NCBI GenBank assembly: GCA_027596195.1
Contig: JADGJG010000391.1
Coordinates: forward strand, 1-21,486
Origin: Podochytrium sp. JEL0797
Taxonomy: Eukaryota; Chytridiomycota; Chytridiomycetes; Chytridiales; Chytriomycetaceae
Length of the DNA stretch: 21,486 bases
Direction of reading: 5' to 3'
A program made the translations under genes and the position numbers. The notes beneath the pieces are model-generated. The model was not told the DNA's origin. It saw only the letters and a program-made list of their open reading frames with translations, and did not search any database. Within the stretch, counting starts at the first letter, position 1; each line of letters starts with the position of its first letter. Of this stretch, positions 1-7,120 are shown piece after piece.

Positions 1-634
1 TCGGGGACGTTTACTACCCCTCAGACCCCTTATCATACCCAACACTTTTCCATCCCTCCCCCCCCGCAACCACATACGCGGACATCTTAACCCCCCCCCC
101 CCCCCCCCCCCCAGACCTCACATACAGCACCAACGCGCGCGCCTGCTATTACGTCCTCGCAGACCCTTTCGAAGGCGAACACCGTATCCCCAAAATCTGC
201 GGCGGCTTCTTCTTCGCCAGGATCAATCACGCACGAGACGGGGGCAAACGACCAATTGGGACTGCAAGAGTTGTTTAATAATGAATCCTTATTCCATACC
301 ATCCTAGTGGATCCGTTACCCGTTGGAATTTCTTCACGTCCTCACTCATCCGGCCGCCGCGGAGAATGTGGTTTCCAATTCCACAACTCTCCTCAAAGTG
401 CGTATCCTATCACAAGCGTCTTACCGCAATGCCCTCGCTGAAATTGATATGCCCGGCCCAGGTGGACCAGAAACGGATCGCATGCTTCGCGATTTGGAAT
501 CCGCGGGACAGCTTCCGGTGTTGTATCACCCTAATTATTGGAAGGAATGGAGCGCGGCTGTGGAGTGGAGGAAGAATGCGGATAAGGTGGAGGTGTTTCG
601 GATGGTTGGGATGTGGAATTTGACGTGTTTTTGA
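1..634 (+). CDS. Partial glycosyltransferase (nucleotide-diphospho-sugar transferase type), 5' end outside window, two apparent frameshifts
   Basis: This is the C-terminal part of a probable Golgi or ER glycosyltransferase of the PF03407-like type, recognised from motif order rather than a search. The frame starting at base 3 gives GDVYYPSDPL, a proline run from the C tract, then YYVLADPFEGE and ICGGFFFAR, matching the family's 'C-GFFFAR' core. The match continues as ANDQLGLQELFNNESLFHT in the frame starting at base 1 (about 241-310). It then continues as YPLEFLHVLTH to KVEVFRMVGMW in the frame starting at base 2 (about 317-634). The final block resembles the family's terminal 'KVERFR-GLW' motif and ends at TGA 632-634. 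No GT lies between about 205 and 250, so an intron cannot explain the first shift; a G5 run at 240-244 is a natural indel site. The gene is either a recent pseudogene or carries homopolymer errors. The acceptor sugar is unknown. Confidence 0.62.
91..112. repeat. C22 homopolymer inside the glycosyltransferase frame
   Basis: A run of 22 C bases reads as consecutive proline codons in the coding frame. Upstream and downstream motifs are in the same frame here, so the run length as given is compatible with coding. A C8 run lies just upstream at 58-65. Long C runs are prone to slippage in the cell and to length errors in assemblies. Confidence 0.9.
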
Positions 635-636
635 CA

Positions 637-670
637 GAGGGGCTCTCGTCAAAGCTCCTGGAGGCCCCTC
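637..670 (+). other. Possible 3' UTR hairpin after the glycosyltransferase
   Basis: The 7-base arm GAGGGGC at 637-643 is perfectly complementary to GCCCCTC at 664-670, with a 20-base loop. It starts two bases after the stop codon and is followed by a T-rich stretch. It may be an mRNA structure; a short GC stem can also occur by chance. Confidence 0.3.
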
Positions 671-708
671 CTTTTAATCAAGTAATAAGAATGCAGTATT
701 GAGCTAAT

Positions 709-714
709 AATAAA
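709..714 (+). terminator. Candidate poly(A) signal AATAAA
   Basis: A canonical AATAAA hexamer lies about 75 bases after the stop codon of the plus-strand glycosyltransferase, at a normal distance for its 3' end. Confidence 0.45.
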
Positions 715-842
715 TGTCCAATGGTCTGAATATAGAATTTTGATGGCGGTTCGTGTTTTTGGCGCGTTTTCGGTCATATTTCCCAACGCGTTCATTCCCT
801 TTACTCCGTTTGAGTTTCCCTTCGAGTCCGTGATTGGATGCG

Positions 843-865
843 CCCCCCCCCCACCCCGCGGGGGG
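843..865. other. C10 run and CCCCGCGGGG palindrome upstream of the F-box gene
   Basis: A run of ten C bases (843-852), one A, then the perfect palindrome CCCCGCGGGG (854-863) extended by more G. It lies about 65-85 bases upstream of the F-box gene start codon, where a promoter element would sit. It could be a zinc-cluster-type factor site or a GC hairpin; no factor can be named. Confidence 0.3.
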
Positions 866-928
866 TAAGGGTGTAGGGCGTGTTAAGGTTAGACCATTGA
901 CCAAAATTTAGAGGAGAAATACAACTTG

Positions 929-2590
929 ATGTTGGGCCCTTCCGCATCTGCTGCGACCACGACCGCCCGCATGGCCAAGGGCAAAGGAAAGAAGGAGGAA
1001 CCACCGAGCCTGCAGTATCTTCCGCGGGAGATCTTGCTGATGATCTTTGAATGTGAGCCAGTTTTCTATTTCAATGCAGCGGTCTTACAGTTCCTTCCAG
1101 ATGTCACCAAGCGCAAGACCCTCGAAGCCCTAGCCAACTCCTGCGTCACTTTCAACCTGTGCGCCACACCGCTGCTCTACAAACACATCCGCTTCCACTC
1201 AACACTCTCGTTTGCCCAGTTTCTGCAAACGCTCTGCCGTCCCCTGAATTCACGCCTCTTTGGAACCTTTGTTGCCGCCGTGGATGTTGGCGGAAGCGAC
1301 GAAGCTTCCGTGATCGCTTCGACCTCGTTGGCCGTGCGTGCCGTGGTGGCCGCGGGCGGGAATATCGCCCTCGTGTTGAGGTGTTTGCATTTGCCCGGTT
1401 CGCAGATGGGCCATTTGTTCCGCTGGGTGCTTGTGAGGCATGGGAACAATGCGGTGGTGGGTTCGGCGGCGAGGCCGTTTGCGTTCGCGAGGAGGTGTTT
1501 CTGCGAGGATTCTGAAACGGGGGGTGCTGCGCGTCAAGGGCGGATTACCGAGGGTCCTCTGTATGCGCAGTATGGCGGTCCGAATGGCTATGTGCAGCAG
1601 GTTTTTGATCAGCGTGAGCTTGCGTTGGCTGCCAACGATCGTATTACACCGGTTCTCCAACCGGCCGGTTCCTCGTCTTCAGCGTCTCAACAGTTTGGCC
1701 CGTTTTGCTCTCCACCCGATGTCATGACCCATGAAGACGAATTTGAAGACTTTCAGATTTCTGACGCGAGGCTGAATCCCGACCTATTCACTCCATTGGC
1801 GGATGACCGCACGTCTCGACCGGCTAGACGCCGCTTTCATTTTGGTGGAGGTCACAACCAGCAACCAGTCCAAATGGGACTCGTTCAGCCAGTCCAACCT
1901 CCCAATGCAAATGGCCCATGGCCATACCAGCACCTGCCTCTCCATCAACAACACGTGTTAGAGCAGCTACACCAACACCTGCAACTCGACGTGCAGGGAG
2001 GCCTCCAAGATATTCCGCACGGTATCTTCCAAGAACACGCGCAACCCCAAAACCCGGTGGCACCACCACCCCACAATCACCACCATCACCACCAAAACAT
2101 TCCCTTCTGGGACCAATTCCGCCCGCACCCCCAACCCCTCCAACAAACCTTCCCGCGCCCCTTCTTCCCACCGCCCGCCTCCAAAACCGTCACCGCGGGT
2201 TCCCTCTTCCTCCTCGCCACCCACTGCCCGAACCTCAAATCCCTTAACCTCGCGTACTCCACCATTCTCCCGGACACCCATGTCGTCGAAACGAACGAGT
2301 TCCAAAGCATGCTCTTTTACAACCCCGAGGGACTCACTCTTGAAAAAATCGAACCCATCGATGGACTCTGTCGTCTTCTCGAATCGTGCCCGAAACTTAT
2401 TAATCTCGACCTTGCAGGGTGTGGATGGCTGTCTGTCGGGGATGTGAATCGGATTGTGGCGGTTCCAGGGCTAGCGTTGAAGGCGTTGAATTTGGTCGGG
2501 TGTGCGAGGATTCCGGTGGCGATTCAGAAACTGTTTGTGGTGGAGCAATGTGAGGAGTTGAAGGCGCTTGTGTTGAAGCATGCGGGGTGA
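929..2590 (+). CDS. F-box protein with low-complexity linker and C-terminal leucine-rich repeats (553 aa)
   Basis: Probably a substrate adaptor of an SCF-type ubiquitin ligase, binding Skp1 through the F-box and substrates through C-terminal repeats. The start is the ATG at 929; a second in-frame ATG follows at 971. Residues about 28-90 look F-box-like (LPREILLMIFE, a spacer, then CVTFNLCATPLLYKHIRF). Residues about 230-425 are a low-complexity linker rich in Q, P and H, including a five-histidine run near residue 384. The C-terminal ~120 residues carry LRR-type units (CPNLKSLNLAYS, CPKLINLDLAGCGWLS, ALKALNLVGCARI), in the cysteine-containing style of F-box/LRR proteins. There are no introns, unlike the other complete genes here. 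The F-box is divergent, so a plain LRR protein is an alternative. Confidence 0.75.
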   Translation: MLGPSASAATTTARMAKGKGKKEEPPSLQYLPREILLMIFECEPVFYFNAAVLQFLPDVTKRKTLEALANSCVTFNLCATPLLYKHIRFHSTLSFAQFLQTLCRPLNSRLFGTFVAAVDVGGSDEASVIASTSLAVRAVVAAGGNIALVLRCLHLPGSQMGHLFRWVLVRHGNNAVVGSAARPFAFARRCFCEDSETGGAARQGRITEGPLYAQYGGPNGYVQQVFDQRELALAANDRITPVLQPAGSSSSASQQFGPFCSPPDVMTHEDEFEDFQISDARLNPDLFTPLADDRTSRPARRRFHFGGGHNQQPVQMGLVQPVQPPNANGPWPYQHLPLHQQHVLEQLHQHLQLDVQGGLQDIPHGIFQEHAQPQNPVAPPPHNHHHHHQNIPFWDQFRPHPQPLQQTFPRPFFPPPASKTVTAGSLFLLATHCPNLKSLNLAYSTILPDTHVVETNEFQSMLFYNPEGLTLEKIEPIDGLCRLLESCPKLINLDLAGCGWLSVGDVNRIVAVPGLALKALNLVGCARIPVAIQKLFVVEQCEELKALVLKHAG

Positions 2591-2696
2591 CAAGTTTTTT
2601 TTTTGGTTTTTGGCATTTTTCAAAAAAGCTATTTTTGTATCACGGGCGGGCACTGCCACATGGCAAGGGCTGTGCACAATCTTGGAGGTGTCGCAA

Positions 2697-3300
2697 TGAG
2701 TATTGAGAAGCACTTTTCAGTGTATTTTGTCGCGTCAAAATTCAAATTTCCCAAGCTCTTTTATCTGGTGATTTATTCCCAAGAGAAAAACCAAACGACA
2801 TTCAAAGATCCATGAAGTTATTTGGTGACCTTCTTGCGGGTTATCACAAGCCGCCACCCTTTCCACGCATGCCACTTGCGCGTCCATCCCTTGCTTGGCG
2901 AGACCTCACATTGGGGCTTGCTGAAGCACTCTGGGATGTTCAGCTGCCTGCTGGATCGATGCAAGCGAGGGCTGATAACTGACGACGCTGATTGAAAAAA
3001 TGAGGGTCCAAGGTCAGCAATACCGAACCCTCCAGCGCGACAACAAAATAGTTAATAGAGAAAGATAAGAACCACGCGTGCTGCTGCGAACGTAGTCGAC
3101 CCACGACCAGGAATACTGCTGTGAGTCTGCTGTGAGTCTGCTGCCACTTGAGATGAAATGGGGCTTGCAGGGGAAACCAGAGTATCTGCGGACAGGGCGG
3201 ACGAGGACTTTATGGTAGCCTTGAAATGAGCCTTGAAGGAGCTTGCCCATTCTCTGGCGTCTGATTTGCAGGCTTCAGTTGCCCCCGACGCGTTTGGAAC
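2697..3300. repeat. Copy A of a ~590 bp tandem-duplicated element of unknown nature
   Basis: Near-collinear with copy B at about 3644-4245. The longest perfect match I found is 42 bp (2829-2870 against 3783-3824). Read on the minus strand, a frame runs to TAA at 2818-2820, and its last ~55 codons align with copy B without indels, ending in WRLVITRKKVTK. An AATAAA on the minus strand lies at 2772-2777, about 45 bases past that stop, and copy B has the same arrangement. Upstream on the minus strand, a second frame includes SALSADTLVSPASPIS, also matched in copy B. An 11-bp tandem duplication (3120-3130 and 3131-3141), absent from copy B, breaks that frame. Origin could be a duplicated gene fragment or a non-autonomous mobile element. 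I recognise no domain. Confidence 0.8.
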
Positions 3301-3643
3301 GAGTTTCTTCTTTTTGTTTCGGATTAAATTCAAACAATTGCAAGAGAAGGCGGTTGTACATTTTTGGAGCTTGACATCTTGGAAGTGGAATTAAGTCTCG
3401 GTTCCGTTTCCAGGGATGAAGGCAACGACCACTCAACAACACGCGTTTACGCGTCCCTTGTGGCCCGCTTGCTAAGCCGTTCCGCGCAATCACGGGTCTT
3501 GTGAGATCAGTGATCTTGCGGTCTCAAGTTTGCTGGTCGGGATTGGCAGTTTCACGCGAAAATCTCAAAACACAGAATGTCTTGCATTGAAACGCCAGAG
3601 CTTTCAGAATATGTGTCTCGCAGAATCATGTGTTTGAGATTTA
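3301..3643. other. Spacer between the two repeat copies
   Basis: This 343-base stretch separates copy A from copy B. I see no convincing coding region, RNA gene or terminal inverted repeat. It contains closely spaced ACGCGT motifs near 3440-3455 and AT-rich sequence towards copy B. Confidence 0.5.
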
Positions 3644-4245
3644 AATGAGGAACTCGTGGATTTTCAATATTTTGTAGCATCAAAAAAATTCTTCACATTT
3701 CCAAAAAAACTCCTCTATCTTGTGATTTATTCCAAAGAGAAAAACCAAATGACACTCAAAGATCCATTCAGTCATTTGGTGTCCTTCTTGCGGGTTATCA
3801 CAAGCCGCCACCCTTTCCACGCATACCACTGGCGCGTCCATCCCTTGCTTGGCGAGGGCTCACAGTGGTGCTTGCTGAAGCACTCTGGGATGTTCAGCTG
3901 CCCGCTGGATCGACGCAATCGGGGGCTGGTGGCTGACGACGCTGTTATGTTTCCAAAGTCAGCGATACTGAAAACCAGCGTCACGACAAATAAAGAAAGT
4001 CAAGAACCTCGCGTGCTGCTGCGGACGTAGTCGACCCACGACCAGGAATACTGCTGTGAGTCGGCTACCACTTGCGGGGAAATGGGGCTTGCGACGGCGA
4101 CCACAGTATCCGCGGACAGAGCGGGTGAGGAGTTTTCGGAAGCCTTGAAGGAGCGGGCCTTGAAGGAGGCTACCCACTTTCTGGCATTTGTGCACATTTT
4201 GATGGCGCTTGAAGTCGGTTTGTTGGAGTTGTCAGACCCCATCAT
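3644..4245. repeat. Copy B of the ~590 bp tandem-duplicated element
   Basis: The second copy starts about 947 bases after copy A. On the minus strand an open frame covers 3984 down to a TGA at 3772-3774, ending in WRLVITRKKDTK, the counterpart of copy A. A second minus-strand frame covers 4245-4000 and includes PALSADTVVAVASPIS. Minus-strand AATAAA lies at 3726-3731. The plus strand is also open (3656-4030), and its amino-acid similarity to copy A is comparable, so coding strand cannot be settled. Of the compared codons in the terminal minus frame I count about eleven amino-acid changes against two silent ones, which argues against present purifying selection. Best read as a decaying or non-coding duplicate. 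Confidence 0.8.
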
Positions 4246-5026
4246 TGCGTTGTTTCCAAAGTTTAGTTTTTGGTTTCCTTTTCACGAAGAACTCTCTCCT
4301 TTTACACCCCCTTTTTGAAAAGCTCCAAAAATAATACGCGTACCGAAACATTTTGAGGCGGTTCTGTATTTCGAAAAATTGTTTATAAAATTCCCCCAAT
4401 CTCGGCGGGATTTCAAGAAACGTTATATCTCACAATGCCATGCGATGTCGTGCCAAGCGGAGAATCAAAAAAACGCGGGCCGCGACTTTTCAAAAAAAAA
4501 TCATTCGAAACTCGCTGCGAAACTCGATCTCGCGTTCCAAATTTCTTCATCACCCTTCCCCTCCTCTCCCTACACCTCCCCACACACCCACCAAGATGCA
4601 CCCCTTTTCTCGATAGAAGACTGCTACTGTATTTTTTGAGAGTGCGCCACAACAACCCAAATCCCATTTTTTGTTCCTTCCCTCCTCTTTTTCTCTAGCG
4701 CCATCCAAGACAACTCGCCTGTCCTCAACCGTATCCACGTTCCACGCGCCTTCCGTCTCTTTCCTGCTCGAATCCCCCCTCCCTCAACCCCCCTGAAACA
4801 AACCTCTCCCACTCCCTTCCTTCCAACTTCCTTCTTGTGCCCTTGCCTCCGTGGGAATCGATACCCATTCTCTCATTTCTACTAAAAAAATTTGCGAGGG
4901 TGATTTTGATTCAAGTCTCAGTTTCCTTCGGATTTGAGTTTTTCTCTTTCGCTTCTTCAGTATTTCTTTTTTGTGTTGACATTCCAATAAATTGATCGTT
5001 TTTCGAAATGGCATTTTCGAAATAAT
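4246..5026. promoter_or_regulatory. Non-coding stretch with a pyrimidine-rich, promoter-like tract
   Basis: No gene is recognisable. The part at about 4540-4830 is strongly C/T-rich on the plus strand, as in fungal promoters and 5' leaders. It contains an ATG at 4595 in a CACCAAGATG context, but that frame closes after six codons. The rest is AT-rich. It may be the leader of a plus-strand transcript leading into 5027-5476, or a relic of a lost gene. Confidence 0.3.
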
Positions 5027-5476
5027 TTGGTCCTAAATCCCTCAACTTTCGTGCTTTCCTTCATCACAAACATCGTAACAAATCGGCCCTGTATCGCCCC
5101 CCAATTCAACCTTTTTTACAACAATTTAAATGTACAAACTTATGGAAGTCTCTGCCGCGAGTGTTGGAAAGTGGCAAGCCAGCAACGACAGGTTGACATG
5201 ACGGTTACAATCTGCATGTTTCATTTTGTTGATGAGCACAACGGATCTAATTCCGATCTGGGCAACCAAAGCCGAAACACACTCGCCTTTTCGGATCGCA
5301 TCAATCTGCCCATTCATATTTTGGTTCTTGAAGTTGCAAGAGAACTTGGCAACAGCGACTCGGTGAGCAGTGGAAGGCTTTCCAAACGCGGTTTTTCAAT
5401 TCACCTTGTTGGGATTGGCGATGCTGGCAGAAGGGCTTTCCTCTCGATCTTTTTGTCTCTCTCTAGACGTATTTGA
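5027..5476 (+). CDS. Weak hypothetical open frame, up to 149 codons
   Basis: The plus frame is open but begins at TTG; the first useful ATG is near 5198, leaving about 92 residues with no recognised domain. The minus strand is also open across about 5126-5385 and contains CNFKNQNMNGQIDAIRKGE and INKMKHADCNRHVN, which look no less protein-like. Neither frame has a matched family, a clear promoter or a clean start. The minus reading would be an exon needing a splice acceptor near 5390. Most likely fortuitous or a gene remnant. Confidence 0.15.
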   Translation: MVLNPSTFVLSFITNIVTNRPCIAPQFNLFYNNLNVQTYGSLCRECWKVASQQRQVDMTVTICMFHFVDEHNGSNSDLGNQSRNTLAFSDRINLPIHILVLEVARELGNSDSVSSGRLSKRGFSIHLVGIGDAGRRAFLSIFLSLSRRI

Positions 5477-5529
5477 AAGGACACAACTTCATACCACTTA
5501 AAAAAGGCGTCTTTTTAATTCGAGTGTTC

Positions 5530-6921
5530 TCACACAAACCGAGACAACAAAAGCTGCAAAAACACGCGGTTCCCAAAGCCATTCAGATGAATTCCATCTC
5601 CGTCGTGATAATTAGTTCCCCTCATCAAATTATCCCAGTCCAATACACCCCAAGCGTTCCCCTTGTCTGCCCCTTCCATGAAATCTTGATCCCTCCCAAT
5701 CCGATGTCGAATCAGCTCGTTCATGATATGATTCGGACTCAACCGCGCATTCGTGTAACTCACCCACGACAAATCCTGCTTCACCAACGGCAATGTGCGG
5801 AGGAAAAACCGCGTCGATGGCTCCGATGCGTTTCGAGCCCCAAACAACCGTTTCGCAGGTGTCAACACCTCACGATGCAACAGGGTCTCCCATTCCTCCA
5901 TGAAACCATCCACCCCGCTCTCCACAAAATCGGCATTGATTTTGGCCAAGTCCCAGACACTCGACTCGGCCACGACCAAGTCCGGTTTCGGGAACCAAAA
6001 CGACTCACCACCCGCCGCCGAATTTTCCATCCGCACGTGCAGTGGGGGCACCCACAACGGCGCGTCTGGATCCGATTTCATTTTCTCCGCAATCAAAGTG
6101 GGTTCCATCGCGTCACAGCTCTGATTCGCAAGGCGGCAGAACTCTGGAAACGCGTGATGCGCTGCAGCTCTCAACATGTGAGGAATCCAGCTGATGCGTT
6201 CGGACGCGAGTAATGGCGTTTCACCTTGGATCCAGTGTTTCCAACTTGCTTTCGGGTACATTTCGAAATCGCCAACGACACCGAAATTGAACACGTTGAC
6301 AGCCGCAAAGACGTCTCCGTTTTTGGCTCGGAGTACACAGATTCTCGAATCGCTCTCTGTTTTTGAAGAAATTGAGAGTGTGGAACGTCAACGAAGGGAG
6401 AATAAATTTATGAGTGAGATTTAGAATGGAAGTACCTGTTGGCTTCGCGGTAATGTTTCCACCAAGCTTGATTCCCACAGTGTTATTAGAACCCGAGCAA
6501 AGATCAAACAGAAGCCTTCGCTATCAACAATTGAACTGTGATTTAATTCCCGTCTGGAAACACAAAAACTCACTCAGCAACTCACATCAAATGAATCTCC
6601 AATTAATAACATGAGCTTGTTGGCCAAACCACGAGGCAATTCATCCATCACTGTCGCAGACTGCAGAACCGAAAGCAAGTCTTGTCCTGCACACGCACCC
6701 GCCTTTGTGAATTGGGTGGGAGCCAACAGATTCCACACTCCTGTGGTAGGGGAAATGTAACCGGCCGATTGGTACGGATCACAACCCTGCCGATGCTGGA
6801 TCGGTTTCAAAATTCCCCATTCCAGGTGGCTTGAATGGAAGGTGAAGAAAGCCGCGCAGGTCAAGATCAGGACGAAAAAAGCCACGCCCGCAACCATGAA
6901 CAAAGAAAGTCGAAAGTGCAT
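5530..6921 (-). CDS. Membrane-anchored SGNH / PC-esterase-like acyl-esterase or acyltransferase (415 aa, 3 exons)
   Basis: Exons are 6921-6586, 6520-6436 and 6356-5530; introns are 65 and 79 bp with GTGAGT and GTACTT donors, and phases agree. An N-terminal hydrophobic segment (residues about 7-27) predicts a type II membrane protein with a lumenal catalytic domain. The catalytic-serine block is GDSF at 108-111 (Ser110) and the C-terminal Asp-His block is DGIH at 394-397 (Asp394, His397). PDLVVAESSVWD at 265-276 fits the central block of the GDSL/SGNH-like PC-esterase group (PMR5, TBL, Cas1p), which acts on acyl esters of polysaccharides. Family placement rests on motifs, and substrate is unknown. 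The first intron falls two codons after the catalytic serine. The ATG lies 194 bp from the Dicer stop codon, so its promoter must sit in the Dicer 3' region. A variant AATTAAA lies shortly past the stop. Confidence 0.8.
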
Positions 6922-7093
6922 CTCGTCGTGAATGTCAAAATGGAAACAAATGGCCAGGACCCAGATCCTGGATCAATCCGAATTGTTTGCCATCAGCTGG
7001 CGGAAAGAGGGCCGGGGCTCCCCCAAAATATTCATGTCTTTAGGAAATTGAAACGACTTCTGGAATGTCGGCTGTTGGGGGTGCGAAACTTCA

Positions 7094-7120
7094 TTTATTC
7101 AAAGCGCAAATGAGTTTATT
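7094..7120 (-). terminator. Two candidate poly(A) signals for Dicer
   Basis: Minus-strand AATAAA occurs at 7115-7120, overlapping the Dicer TAA stop, and again at 7094-7099, about 17 bases further on. The second is the better placed 3'-end signal. Confidence 0.45.

Noticed and set aside
4082..4318. A 78-codon plus-strand frame starting MGLATATTVSADRAGEEF in repeat copy B
   Set aside because: In copy A the same frame is closed by TGA after about 23 codons, so it is not conserved between copies.
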